Source of the DNA: Gemmatimonadota bacterium
GTDB taxonomy: Bacteria > Latescibacterota > UBA2968
Assembly (NCBI GenBank): GCA_002714465.1
Contig: PAXL01000060.1
Location: 1-26,409, forward strand
DNA: 26,409 nucleotides
Direction of reading: 5' to 3'
The notes beneath the pieces are model-generated. The model saw nothing but the letters and a program-made list of their open reading frames with translations, was not told the DNA's origin and made no database searches. A program made the translations under genes and the position numbers. Each line of letters begins with the position of its first letter. The first letter of the stretch is position 1. Shown here piece after piece: positions 1 through 8,676 of the stretch.

Positions 1-181
1 TAGGCACAATTCGCCAACAACACCGATTCACTCAACGGTCCGGAATAGCTGAAGTCACAGGTAGCCGGGATTCCACCGCGACAGGAATAAACTTAGTACA
101 CTCTTACCCCTGTATTCAAGTGCTTTTTGGGAAGGATGTTTGAGATCTTAAGGAGCTCTTGCCAACGTGGTTTCAGAACTC
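1..181. other. Intergenic segment downstream of lptB
   Basis: No convincing gene is visible between the left edge and the lptB stop. On the minus strand a weak sigma70-like pair can be read: TTGAAT at 119-114 and TAAGTT at 95-90, 18 nt apart. It would drive a gene beyond the left edge. There is no stem-loop with a T-run after lptB, so the lpt transcript may continue leftwards. Confidence 0.35.
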
Positions 182-913
182 TCACGCAGAGGTGTCGAGC
201 CTGAACCGTTCGCCAAGATAGACGGCTCTGACCGTATTGTCCTCTGATATCTCTCGTGCCGTTCCAGACGCCAGTATCTCTCCGTCCGACAGGATGTAGC
301 TGCGATCGGTGATCGAAAGGGTTTCCCTGACATTATGATCGGTGATGAGGATACCGATCCCGCGATCGCGAAGTTCCACGACCATGGTCTGAATATCTTC
401 GACGGCCTTGGGAGCGATCCCCGAAAATGGCTCATCCAGCAGGAGGTGCTTGGGATCTCTTGCGAGCGAGCGAGCGATCTCAAGTCTTCTGGACTCCCCG
501 CCTGACAGCTGGTCGGCGTAGCTGGACGAAAGCGAAGACAGACCGAGTTCCCCCAAGAGCTCGTCGGATCGTGCCCGTATCGATTCCCTGTCGAGTTCCA
601 TGGTCTCTAGAATCGCTTCGACATTCTGTGCCACCGTCAGTCGACGAAACACCGAGGATTCTTGAGATAGGTATCCGATACCGAGCCGTGCCCTCTTGTA
701 GGTAGGAAGTGATGTGATATCCTGATCGCCCAGCTGGATCTGCCCCCCTTCGGGCCGTATCAGGCCCACGATCGCGTGGAAGGTGGTCGTCTTTCCGGCG
801 CCGTTCGGTCCGAGCAGTCCGACGATTTCGCCTGCATCGACATCCAGATCGACGTGTTTGACAACGATACGGCGCCCATACCGTTTTGTTAATGCCCTGA
901 CGCAAAGCTTCAT
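182..913 (-). CDS. lptB: LPS export ABC transporter ATPase LptB
   Basis: Cytoplasmic ATPase that powers extraction of lipopolysaccharide from the inner membrane with LptF/LptG and passes it to LptC and LptA. The 243-aa length is normal for LptB. Visible motifs are Walker A GPNGAGKT (35-42), Q-loop Gln84, signature LSGGE (136-140), Walker B LLLDEP (157-162) and the LptB-typical ITDHNVRETL with H-loop His193. The ATG overlaps the lptA stop as ATGA, and GGAG lies 7 nt upstream inside lptA, so translation is probably coupled. It is the last gene of the pyrG-lptC-lptA-lptB run. No lptF or lptG is present in this window. Confidence 0.95.
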   Translation of the reverse strand: MKLCVRALTKRYGRRIVVKHVDLDVDAGEIVGLLGPNGAGKTTTFHAIVGLIRPEGGQIQLGDQDITSLPTYKRARLGIGYLSQESSVFRRLTVAQNVEAILETMELDRESIRARSDELLGELGLSSLSSSYADQLSGGESRRLEIARSLARDPKHLLLDEPFSGIAPKAVEDIQTMVVELRDRGIGILITDHNVRETLSITDRSYILSDGEILASGTAREISEDNTVRAVYLGERFRLDTSA

Positions 914-2172
914 CGGTCCGCTCCAGATTCGCGGACGTGTCCTTTGACGTGCCCTTCGATCTCTGCCCTTACCAGCTTACGCTCTTCGAACAGGAGGAAC
1001 ACCCGATCACCCGACAGATGGGTCGGTTGGTTGCCCCCTAGGCGACACAAACCGGCAGAGTCGATTCGAACCGTTTTTAGGTCAGATCCCGAAAGGTCTA
1101 GCGTGAGGCCATAGCCGTCGATGTCGATGACAAGCGAGCTGTCAGAGGACGCGTGCAGAAGGCTCCCCTCTTTGTCGACGCGGATATGATCGGGTTCACC
1201 ATCGTTGAACGATATCAGAGACGAGCCGCCATTGACCGAACTCTTTCCAGCTTCGTTCGAACCTATGTGAATCCGGACATTGCCCTGTGCCTCAATCAGG
1301 CTGACCTGGTCCCCGTCGACCTTCAGTGCGCACGTGTCGGCCTGGATCGTCGCGGCGGACTCCTTCCGTGACACCGTCAGGTCCGCCGAGCCAAGAAGAT
1401 TCACGACAGAAAGCACTTCGTTAGCCAGCTCCAGCACCGCCATCGACGCGGTCGCCCGGATAGTGTATGCCTCCCGCCCGGTTCGGGTGAGACTCGGTTC
1501 GCCCTCGAGTTCGACACGACCGGCATCTCTTAGAATGGTCGTGGAGGCCGAATGACTCGCCCACGCACCCTGAGCGAGGCTGGAACCGTTTGTGAATCTG
1601 AGAGAATCGCCTCCCTCATATGCAGTCAGTGCAGGCGACTCTATCGTCAGGGTGCCATTTTCGCCATTACGATACCGGACACTGCCCGATCCAACTGAGG
1701 AATCCCCGGATACACTCCTGAACCATCGGTTCGCCCTGACGTGTCCCCCGCCTGCGAGGGCGATCCTAACATCACCCTTCGCGTTCACGGTGCTGGCAGC
1801 CTGTCTATAGGTGACTTCTCTAGCGGATAGTGTTCTAGCCTCATCCGCAAGCCGCACGCCACCAGAAAGTCGCGTGATGCGAGTATGTGAGTCGAACGTG
1901 AGCCGATCCGCAAAGAGCGTGTATCGGTCGTCCTGAAACTGAACATTCTTGTAGAAGTGGTAGGCCTGTTCCTCTGCAGTCACTGCCGCCGAATCAGCCC
2001 GAATCCTGCTGTGCTGAAGAATCGCAGTAACCTCTCCGGCGTAGCTCCGGCTTGTGCGACCGTTGCGGGTGCGAGTTTCACTTCTGGACGCACGGATTTC
2101 GTCCGCGAGACTCGATCCTAAGGCGATCGGTCCCGCGGACAGAAGAACGAATAGTGTCAGCGTTCTAGCCAC
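910..2172 (-). CDS. lptA: Periplasmic LPS-bridge protein, LptA/OstA family (long form)
   Basis: Probable periplasmic component of the LPS bridge. The start chosen is GTG at 2172, because it gives a clean signal peptide (ARTLTLFVLLSAGPIALGSS, cleavage after SLA) and overlaps the lptC stop by 8 bp. The open frame continues to 2268, but that N-terminus looks unlike an export signal. From 2172 the protein is about 420 aa, more than twice the classical LptA of about 185 aa. It shows repeated OstA-style beta-strand units such as ADRLTFDSHTRITRLSGGVR and VTAEEQAYHFYKNVQF. The family call rests on these patterns and on its position between lptC and lptB. Several jelly-roll units in one chain could replace a multimer, which is inference. 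Confidence 0.8.
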   Translation of the reverse strand: MARTLTLFVLLSAGPIALGSSLADEIRASRSETRTRNGRTSRSYAGEVTAILQHSRIRADSAAVTAEEQAYHFYKNVQFQDDRYTLFADRLTFDSHTRITRLSGGVRLADEARTLSAREVTYRQAASTVNAKGDVRIALAGGGHVRANRWFRSVSGDSSVGSGSVRYRNGENGTLTIESPALTAYEGGDSLRFTNGSSLAQGAWASHSASTTILRDAGRVELEGEPSLTRTGREAYTIRATASMAVLELANEVLSVVNLLGSADLTVSRKESAATIQADTCALKVDGDQVSLIEAQGNVRIHIGSNEAGKSSVNGGSSLISFNDGEPDHIRVDKEGSLLHASSDSSLVIDIDGYGLTLDLSGSDLKTVRIDSAGLCRLGGNQPTHLSGDRVFLLFEERKLVRAEIEGHVKGHVRESGADR

Positions 2173-2701
2173 GGCTCGTGTCGATGCGGGTGACGACTTC
2201 CTTAAGTGTCCATGTCGACAGGTTGGATGTGGCCTCGAAGCCAATACCGGTTTCAACACCGTGGTCACTCACGATGCGGACGTTGGAGGGTCCCTGAATC
2301 ATCTCGGTCTCCTCTTCCCACCGAAGCGTGTCCGTATAGAGGAGGGATCCACGGGAGGACTCGAGGACAACGCTGTCCATGGCCGTCAGGATGCGCCGGC
2401 CTTCGTCGATCAAGGCCTTCTGCGAGATCAGCGTGGAGATGATCGAGTCTGCGGACTCACTGTAAAAAACGACCGAGACGCCTCCATCAAGCCTGGACAC
2501 GTATTCTCGGTCGTTTTTGCTAAGGTGGGGCGAGGTGATCCGGGCGCGTAGCTTCCCGTTCCGGGTCACCTCTTTTATGACGTCCCAGGCTTCTTGGTCT
2601 GGGCGGCCTGTCCCAAGATCCGTTGAATGCTCGCCTGGCGGTTGCTCGTCAGGCGTTGAACAGGCCAGCGCAAGGGCCAGCAGCAGGATTCGTACGCCCA
2701 C
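2165..2701 (-). CDS. lptC: LPS export protein LptC, lipoprotein form
   Basis: Probable LptC, which takes LPS from LptB2FG and passes it to LptA. The longest open frame starts at 2848 inside pyrG, but GTG at 2701 opens directly onto VRILLLALALACS. That is a short hydrophobic stretch with lipobox LALAC, so the protein is likely a lipoprotein rather than having the usual uncleaved anchor helix. The predicted length is 178 aa, normal for LptC. Family-typical stretches include ARITSPHL, STLISQKALI and LYTDTLRWEE. The start lies 7 bp past the pyrG stop and the end overlaps lptA, which suggests coupled translation. No strong Shine-Dalgarno is seen. Confidence 0.85.
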   Translation of the reverse strand: MGVRILLLALALACSTPDEQPPGEHSTDLGTGRPDQEAWDVIKEVTRNGKLRARITSPHLSKNDREYVSRLDGGVSVVFYSESADSIISTLISQKALIDEGRRILTAMDSVVLESSRGSLLYTDTLRWEEETEMIQGPSNVRIVSDHGVETGIGFEATSNLSTWTLKEVVTRIDTSRG

Positions 2702-2708
2702 GGCTGAG

Positions 2709-4487
2709 TCAGACGGTCTCGGGCTGCCCGTTCTCCTGTCTGCGGTTGATGGCCTGACGGGCCACACAGGCTTCCATAAATCCATAGAACAGCGGTGAGG
2801 GCTGCTCAAGTCTGGATTTGAACTCTGGATGAGCCTGAGTCGCGACAAAGAACGGGTGATTCGGCAACTCGATGAACTCCATCAATTTCGTACCGTCATC
2901 CCGACGATGGAATCCGGAGAACACGAGACCGTGTTCTTCTAGCAGATCGATAAATTTCGGTGAGACCTCGTAGCGATGGCGGTGGCGTTCGATCACGGCT
3001 CGTTCGCTGTCCAGAATCACGCCGACACGGAAGTTCTCGTTCGGGTTTTGGCGCATTTTCTCGAGTCGTGCGGCGTCATCTTCGAGGCGTCCTAAGCGCT
3101 CATACAAATCTATGAGCCTGCTGTCGCGTTTGAGAACGGCCGCGTAGCCGCCGAGGCGCATCGTCCCACCATACCTGCTTTCCTCAATAATCTCACGCTG
3201 CGAGTACTGGATGTCGATAACGGCGTTCGGTCCGTCCGGATCGATCTCGGCGGAGCTGGCATCCAAAAGACCTGCGACGTTCCTCGCATACTCGACGACC
3301 GCCATCTGAAGCCCGTAGCAAAGACCCAAGAAGGGCACGCCGTCCTCCCGTGCAAAACGGATCGCTTCCAGAACACCGTCCGCCCCACCCTCTCCAAAGG
3401 CACCCGGAACGATCACACCGTCGAACTCCGCGAGTGCCTCAAATGAGAGTCCCTCAAGGCGTTTGGAATCAATCCAGGATATCTGGACGTCCGTGTCGAG
3501 CGACGCCCCGGCGTGTTCGAGGCTTTGATTTACAGAGATATATGAGTCCGTGAGCTCGTACTCGCCAATCTCCACATACTTGCCAACCATCGCGACCTTG
3601 ACGTGGTGCTGAGGATCACGAATCCGACCGATAAGCTTCGACCAGTTCGACCAGTCTGGTGTGGTTTCTGGCTCCAGGTTCAGGTGATTCAGGATCTTCT
3701 CGCCCAACCCTTCCTTTTCGTAGTCGAGAGGGACTTGATACTGTGTGTCCGAGTCGGGAGCGGAAATAATTCGGTCGATCGGGATGTTCGCCGATACCGT
3801 GATCTTCTTCTTGCGGGGCTCGTCGATCGGGTCGACGGCACGGCAGAGGATGAAGTCAGGGAAGATGCCGTGCTCGCTGAGCAGACGGATGGCCTGCTGG
3901 GTCGGCTTGGTCTTCATCTCCGATATATGGGCAGGCACTGGGAGATACGTGACGAGCGCGTAAAGCATGTTCTCTTCGCCTACGTCGCGCTCGAGGCTCT
4001 TCATGGCGAAAAGGAAGGGACGGTTTTCGTCATCACCGATGGTACCGCCAATCTCGACCAGCGCGATATCGGAGCTTTCGGCTGCCTCGGCTACACGGTT
4101 TTTGATCTCATCGGTGATGTGCGGGACGGGTTGAACCGTCTGACCCAGATATTCACCCCTTCTCTCCCGTTCGATAACGGTGTGGTAGATCTGGCCTGTC
4201 GTGAGGTTATGCTGCCGTGGAAGGTCGAGAGCCAGGAAGCGCTCATAGTTGCCGAGGTCTAGGTCGATCTCGCCGCCGTCATCGGTGACCCAAACTTCCC
4301 CGTGCTCCGTCGGCCTGAGGGTTCCCGCGTCGTAGTTGAGATATGGATCGATCTTGATGGCTGTGACTTTGTAGCCGTATTGCTGGAGAATTTTCCCGAT
4401 CGAGGCGGTGGCCAGTCCCTTTCCTACGCCGCTGATCACACCGCCGCTGACGACGATATACTTTGGACCTCGATAGTCGCTGCTCAA
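2709..4487 (-). CDS. pyrG: CTP synthase
   Basis: Converts UTP to CTP using ATP and glutamine-derived ammonia. The N-terminal synthetase half has the P-loop SGGVISGVGKG (14-24) and EIGGTIGD (145-152). The C-terminal class I glutamine amidotransferase half has nucleophile Cys390 in FLGLCYG and the His553/Glu555 pair in AHPEF. The start is TTG (SSDYRGPKY follows) with GGGAGG just upstream. At 592 aa it is longer than the usual 535-550. About 30 extra residues (roughly 463-495, helix-prone LYERLGRLEDDAARLEKM) sit just before ERHRHRYEV. The substrate loop reads LNYDAGTLRPTEHGEVWVTDDGG, not the common bacterial MNPFQHGEVFV form, and the oxyanion strand is PGAFG rather than PGGFG. A terminator lies between gatC and this gene. 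Confidence 0.96.
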   Translation of the reverse strand: MSSDYRGPKYIVVSGGVISGVGKGLATASIGKILQQYGYKVTAIKIDPYLNYDAGTLRPTEHGEVWVTDDGGEIDLDLGNYERFLALDLPRQHNLTTGQIYHTVIERERRGEYLGQTVQPVPHITDEIKNRVAEAAESSDIALVEIGGTIGDDENRPFLFAMKSLERDVGEENMLYALVTYLPVPAHISEMKTKPTQQAIRLLSEHGIFPDFILCRAVDPIDEPRKKKITVSANIPIDRIISAPDSDTQYQVPLDYEKEGLGEKILNHLNLEPETTPDWSNWSKLIGRIRDPQHHVKVAMVGKYVEIGEYELTDSYISVNQSLEHAGASLDTDVQISWIDSKRLEGLSFEALAEFDGVIVPGAFGEGGADGVLEAIRFAREDGVPFLGLCYGLQMAVVEYARNVAGLLDASSAEIDPDGPNAVIDIQYSQREIIEESRYGGTMRLGGYAAVLKRDSRLIDLYERLGRLEDDAARLEKMRQNPNENFRVGVILDSERAVIERHRHRYEVSPKFIDLLEEHGLVFSGFHRRDDGTKLMEFIELPNHPFFVATQAHPEFKSRLEQPSPLFYGFMEACVARQAINRRQENGQPETV

Positions 4488-4533
4488 AGCGCCTCCCGTA
4501 AGGGTTTGGTGGTGCTGTTTGGCGATCGGGGAG

Positions 4534-4565
4534 AAAAAAACGGCGATGGTGCTGACACCGGCGCC
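4534..4565 (-). terminator. Rho-independent terminator between gatC and pyrG
   Basis: On the minus strand GGCG-CC-GGTG-TCAG-CACC-AT-CGCC forms two 4-bp stems with a 2x2 internal loop and a tetraloop, followed by G and seven T. It begins 3 nt after the gatC stop. Only 46 nt separate it from the pyrG start, with no clear promoter there, so pyrG may depend on read-through. Confidence 0.8.
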
Positions 4566-4568
4566 GGA

Positions 4569-4856
4569 TCAATCGATAACTTTGGGGACACGAAAGTGGC
4601 CGTGACCGGATTTAGGAGCGTTGGCGAGAGCGGCCTCCTGCGACAGCGATTGTGTTGGCTCGTCCGGTCTGAATACGTTCGCAAGCGGGAGCACGTGAGC
4701 CGTCGGTTCTACGTGGATCGTATCCAACTCGCCGAGCGTAGCAACATACGCGAGCATCTGGTTGAGGTCAGTGACGAGACGGGTTTTCTCCGGCTCAGTG
4801 AGCCGGAGACGGGCTAGTTTAGCCACTTTCTGCAAGTCGTCTCGTGTTACAGGCAT
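4569..4856 (-). CDS. gatC: Asp-tRNA(Asn)/Glu-tRNA(Gln) amidotransferase subunit C
   Basis: Small subunit of the GatCAB amidotransferase, which converts mischarged Glu-tRNA(Gln) or Asp-tRNA(Asn) to the amidated forms. The ATG at 4856 gives 95 aa, the normal GatC length. Typical features are the opening VTRDDLQKVAKLARLRLTEPE, the central LNQMLAYVATLGELDT, the PTAHVLPLANVFRPD segment and the C-terminal HFRVPKVID. The open frame extends to 5072, but that part lies inside pcrA and does not resemble GatC. gatA and gatB are not nearby. It has a candidate promoter and a strong terminator of its own, so it may be transcribed as a single gene. Confidence 0.93.
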   Translation of the reverse strand: MPVTRDDLQKVAKLARLRLTEPEKTRLVTDLNQMLAYVATLGELDTIHVEPTAHVLPLANVFRPDEPTQSLSQEAALANAPKSGHGHFRVPKVID

Positions 4857-4888
4857 CTTAAGACCCCAATCGAGTAAAAACGCACGAA

Positions 4889-4919
4889 ATAATATCAGAC
4901 ATTGGATCTGTGAAATCAA
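4889..4919 (-). promoter_or_regulatory. Candidate sigma70-type promoter for gatC
   Basis: On the minus strand TTGATT (4919-4914) and TATTAT (4894-4889) are separated by 19 nt, in the gap between the pcrA stop and the gatC start. The -10 matches five of six consensus bases. The spacer is longer than optimal. Confidence 0.4.
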
Positions 4920-4933
4920 GAAGAAGCGGCCTC

Positions 4934-7159
4934 TCAGCAGGGTAGAAGGTGCGCATAGCGCTGCACGACTTTCTTGGTTACCCCTTGGAAGCGGATCGTC
5001 AGTTTTGCGTCTTCGCCTGAGCCTGATCGGGCCTCGATAACACCCTTCCCCCAAGTCGGGTGTATGACCCACGATCCCACGGATGTGTCGACTTCGCCCA
5101 CGGCCCTTTTCGGCTCCTCGAATATTTCCTGTTCTTCCGCCACATACGCATCGTCATCTGCGAACTCCTGGATCTTATAACCCGTGTCCAGTAGGTGTTC
5201 CGGGATCTCGTTCAGAAACCGTGACGGTTTGGACGAGACGATTCCGCCATACCGTCGACGCTCACGCGTGTATGACAGGAAGAGCCGGTCCATCGCTCGC
5301 GTGATCCCGACATAGAAAAGTCGTCTCTCCTCTTCCATTGACGCATCGTCTTCGAGGTCTTCGGCCGATCGAATGATCGGGAACAGCCCGTCCTCCATGC
5401 CGCAGAGTAACACGGCCTTGAACTCCAGGCCTTTGGCACTATGCATTGTCATGAGAGTGAGGGTGTCTGATGAGTCGTCCCAGCCGTCGTCCACATCGGT
5501 CATAAGCGAAACTTCACGCAGGAACTCGGCGACGGTAGGGTCCTCCGCTCGCTCGACGAAGGTCTGGATATTCGTGACGAGCTCTTGAACATTGTCGCGA
5601 CGGCTTTCGGCATCGGGTTGTCCGTATGCGCCGAGGCTGGTGAGAAAATCGGTCTCTTTGATCACGTGCAGGGCGAGTTCATCTGCCGGCTCGATGGCCG
5701 CGATTTCGCGGAAGCGATCAATCATGGCCCGGAATGCCAGCATCTTCTTGGCAGCTCCTGATGAGAGCGTCTCGATTTGATTGCAGCGTCCCAGGGCATC
5801 AAACGGACTGATCCCTTCTGCGGCTGCATAGTCTAGAAGGCGGCCGAGGGAGGTCTTCCCAATTCCGCGCTTCGGGGTGTTGATCGCGCGAGTGAGGCTG
5901 ACGCTGTCGAGCGAATTGTCGATCAGGCGTAGGTAAGCGAGTAGATCCTTGATCTCCGTGCGCTCGTAGAACTTGACATCGCCGACGATCACATACGGGA
6001 TGTTCGACCTGACTAGCTGCTCTTCGATCGCACGTGATTGTGCGTTCGTCCTATAGAGCACGGCCGTTTCCTTGTGCAGCGTGTCGCCTGCCTCCTTCAG
6101 CTCCTTCACGACCTGACAGACCCAGCGGGCCTCGTCCTTCTCGTCTAGTGTGCGCCTCAGCCTTATTAGGTCACCGCCGCCGCGGTTTGACCAGAGCTCC
6201 TTTCCTTTTCGGCCCTGGTTGTGGCTGATGACGGCATTCCCGGCATCAAGGATGATCTGGGTTGAGCGGTAGTTCTGTTCGAGCCGGATTGTCGTCGTCT
6301 TCGGATAGTCTTTCTCAAAGTCGAGGATGTTCCGGATGTCCGCTCCCCGCCAGGCATAGATGCTCTGGTCATCGTCGCCGACGACGCATATGTTCTGGTG
6401 GCTTTCAGCCAGATTCCTAGCGAGCAGATACTGAGGGCGGTTCGTGTCCTGATACTCGTCGATCAGGATATAGTCGAAACGGTTTTGATATTTCTCAAGG
6501 ATCTCCTCGTTTTCCCTTAGCGTCGAAACGGTCCGCATCAGGAGATCGTCGAAGTCGACGGCGTTGTTCTCCTGAAGCTCCTTTTGGTATGCACGGTAGA
6601 TGGTGGCGATCTGTTTCTCGTAGAACGTGAAAGCACGCTTCTCGAAGGCATCGGGACTCGCCATCCTGTTCTTCTCATTGCTGATCCGAGCCCTGACCTG
6701 CTTTGGTGAGTAATCCTTGTCGGACAAGTTATTCGACTTGATGGCTTTCCGTATCACGGCGAGCTGGTCGGAAGTATCGTAGATGGTGAAGTTTGGCTCC
6801 AGATTCGCGGCGAGTGCTTCAATACGAAGGAACCGTGCACAGATGGAGTGAAAGGTTCCCATCCATAGGCCGCGAACCGACCGCTGCAGAAGCGTCTCTA
6901 TCCGATCCCGGATCTCGCCAGCAGCCTTGTTAGTGAAGGTCATTGCTAGGATGCGGGTCGGTGGGACGTCGCAGTTTCCGATGAGATGGGCAATACGGCG
7001 TGTCAGCACCCTCGTCTTCCCGGAGCCAGCACCTGCCAAGACAAGAAGCGGGCCGTCGACCGTCTCCACCGCTTCCCGCTGCGGGTCGTTCAGATCGAGA
7101 AATATCGGGTTCTCTCGGTCGACTGGTTCAGGCGCATTCAGGTTGAGCACACCTTGCAC
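4934..7159 (-). CDS. pcrA: UvrD/PcrA-type superfamily 1 DNA helicase
   Basis: ATP-driven 3'-5' DNA helicase of repair and replication-conflict resolution. SF1A motifs appear in order: Q-motif LNDPQREAV, Walker A AGAGSGKTR, DEYQDTN (motif II), GDDDQSIYAWRGA (III), LEQNYRST (IV), MTMHSAKGLEF (V) and LFYVGITRAM (VI). The C-terminus WVIHPTWGKGVI...IRFQGVTKKVV is the Tudor-like tail of PcrA/UvrD. The longest frame begins at TTG 7189. I chose GTG at 7159 because GGAG lies 6 nt upstream and the start then falls just after the mltG stop. This gives 741 aa, typical for the family. It is the last gene of the ruvX-mltG-pcrA run before the separately promoted gatC. Confidence 0.93.
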   Translation of the reverse strand: MQGVLNLNAPEPVDRENPIFLDLNDPQREAVETVDGPLLVLAGAGSGKTRVLTRRIAHLIGNCDVPPTRILAMTFTNKAAGEIRDRIETLLQRSVRGLWMGTFHSICARFLRIEALAANLEPNFTIYDTSDQLAVIRKAIKSNNLSDKDYSPKQVRARISNEKNRMASPDAFEKRAFTFYEKQIATIYRAYQKELQENNAVDFDDLLMRTVSTLRENEEILEKYQNRFDYILIDEYQDTNRPQYLLARNLAESHQNICVVGDDDQSIYAWRGADIRNILDFEKDYPKTTTIRLEQNYRSTQIILDAGNAVISHNQGRKGKELWSNRGGGDLIRLRRTLDEKDEARWVCQVVKELKEAGDTLHKETAVLYRTNAQSRAIEEQLVRSNIPYVIVGDVKFYERTEIKDLLAYLRLIDNSLDSVSLTRAINTPKRGIGKTSLGRLLDYAAAEGISPFDALGRCNQIETLSSGAAKKMLAFRAMIDRFREIAAIEPADELALHVIKETDFLTSLGAYGQPDAESRRDNVQELVTNIQTFVERAEDPTVAEFLREVSLMTDVDDGWDDSSDTLTLMTMHSAKGLEFKAVLLCGMEDGLFPIIRSAEDLEDDASMEEERRLFYVGITRAMDRLFLSYTRERRRYGGIVSSKPSRFLNEIPEHLLDTGYKIQEFADDDAYVAEEQEIFEEPKRAVGEVDTSVGSWVIHPTWGKGVIEARSGSGEDAKLTIRFQGVTKKVVQRYAHLLPC

Positions 7160-7161
7160 GA

Positions 7162-8220
7162 CTATCTCCGTTTGGATGACTGACGCCAAGTCTGGCGTCG
7201 GGCCGACTTTGTTTGTCTCTTGGCCGCCTCGTGTTCCCTGGCTGTCTTTGTAAACACATGGGAACCGTCTCCCTTCGCTACAAAGTACAGATAGTCGCTG
7301 CGGGCGGGATTAACAGCTGCCCGCAGAGAGGCTGCGCCCGGGCTCAGGATTGGGCCCGGCGGCAGGCCAGAGTGGCGATAAGTGTTGTAGGGAGAGTCAA
7401 ACTGGTAGTCCTTATAAAAAAGGCGCCTCGGGCCGTCCGGGATCGCATACTGAACCGTTGGATCCGCCTGCAGCCGCATTCGTCTCTTAAGACGGTTGTG
7501 GTAGACGGCCGAGATCGTATCGCGCTCGCTGTCGATGACTGCTTCGCCCTCGATAATCGACGCCATTGTCACGACCTCATGCACGGTCATGTCGAGCAAA
7601 GCCGCTGACCGCTTGAGGTCATCGTCGACGATTTTGTGAAAATGGTCGATCAGGACGCGCAGAACCTGCTCTTCCCCAGCGGATACAGACACGCGGTAGG
7701 TCTCAGGGAACAGGTATCCTTCCAAGTTGTCCGCATTGACACCAACCTTGCGACAGAAAGCAGAGTCCGTAGTCATCCGATCCAGTTCCTCCCGATCGAG
7801 ATCGAGTGACGATACCAGGATCTCGATGACGCGTTCCCGCCTGAGTCCTTCGGGTATTGTGACCGAATGCGTTACGTCGCGTGGGACTCGTAGCTCTCTC
7901 AAGACCTCCCACGTCGTCATGGAGCCGTCGAAGGGGTGATCGCCGGCCGTGAAGGACCTTGAAGCACCCGTTACGATAGCGAGGGCTCTCAGGAAACGCG
8001 GGCTTTGGATGATGCGCTCACGCCCCAGCCTTCGGGAGATCGAAGCGACAGACATGCCCGGCTCAATCCGGACGGTCTTCGGTCGCGTGCCTGTAGGTCC
8101 GTTTAGCGTGATCACCCAGAGCGATGCCGTCAGACCGATCGCTAGGACGGTAACTGCGATCGTCGTAGCCAGAGACGGCCTCCCGATTTTCTTCCAGATC
8201 TTTGTAGTCTTGTTGATCAC
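7162..8220 (-). CDS. mltG: Endolytic peptidoglycan transglycosylase MltG
   Basis: Inner-membrane lytic transglycosylase that cuts nascent glycan strands and so sets their length. It has one N-terminal membrane helix (about 17-38), then a LysM-like region (KTVRIEPGMSVASISRRLG). The YceG core contains LEGYLFPETY, ASIIEGEA with the likely catalytic Glu224, LQADPTVQYA and SPYNTYRHSGLPPGPI. The tail is very basic (KRQTKSARRQTWRQSSKRR). The start is GTG, overlapping the ruvX stop as GTGA. At 352 aa the length is ordinary. The pairing with ruvX is common in bacteria. Confidence 0.94.
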   Translation of the reverse strand: MINKTTKIWKKIGRPSLATTIAVTVLAIGLTASLWVITLNGPTGTRPKTVRIEPGMSVASISRRLGRERIIQSPRFLRALAIVTGASRSFTAGDHPFDGSMTTWEVLRELRVPRDVTHSVTIPEGLRRERVIEILVSSLDLDREELDRMTTDSAFCRKVGVNADNLEGYLFPETYRVSVSAGEEQVLRVLIDHFHKIVDDDLKRSAALLDMTVHEVVTMASIIEGEAVIDSERDTISAVYHNRLKRRMRLQADPTVQYAIPDGPRRLFYKDYQFDSPYNTYRHSGLPPGPILSPGAASLRAAVNPARSDYLYFVAKGDGSHVFTKTAREHEAAKRQTKSARRQTWRQSSKRR

Positions 8221-8630
8221 GTCTGGTTTGCGCGCAAGAAGGACTCCAGCATCAGGCAGGCCGCAACGCGGTCGATGTCCCCACGTTCCCGGCTTGTCTC
8301 CCCCCTCTGCTGCAATACGGCCTTGGCTTGCTCACTCGTGAGTCGCTCGTCCCAATACGTGACTTTCATTCCGGTTACCGATTCTACGGCCTGCCCGAAA
8401 CGTTCAACTTCTTTGGCCATTTCACCGCGGGTGCCATTCATATTCAGGGGCAAACCAATCACGATGGCTCCCACCGCGTGGCGGCCTGCGAAATCTGCCA
8501 CCTGTGATACGGCATCGTCGAGTCCCGATGCAATTAAGGTCGGTTGGCCTTGGACGGTGATACCGAGCGGGTCGGTTACAGCGATTCCCAACCGTTTTCG
8601 ACCATAGTCAATTCCGATCAGTCGGCGCAC
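8217..8630 (-). CDS. ruvX: Putative pre-16S rRNA nuclease / Holliday junction resolvase-like RuvX (YqgF)
   Basis: RNase H-fold nuclease family; YqgF members act in 5' maturation of 16S rRNA. Conserved blocks are IGIDYGRKRLGIAVTD, IVIGLPLNMNGT, YWDERLTSEQA and DRVAACLMLESFL, carrying the acidic catalytic residues. An in-frame TTG at 8636 would directly abut the ribosome-binding site. GTG at 8630 lies 6 nt after GGAGG and is the better start, giving 137 aa. It overlaps mltG by 4 nt and follows the small ORF at 8677-8856. Confidence 0.92.
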   Translation of the reverse strand: MRRLIGIDYGRKRLGIAVTDPLGITVQGQPTLIASGLDDAVSQVADFAGRHAVGAIVIGLPLNMNGTRGEMAKEVERFGQAVESVTGMKVTYWDERLTSEQAKAVLQQRGETSRERGDIDRVAACLMLESFLRANQT

Positions 8631-8676
8631 GGCCAACCTCCGGGAGATCCGATGGAAAGTCTTTCAATGGGACGGT

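Noticed and set aside
3603..4262. 219-codon plus-strand ORF
   Set aside because: Lies wholly antisense to conserved pyrG coding sequence, so it is a shadow frame.
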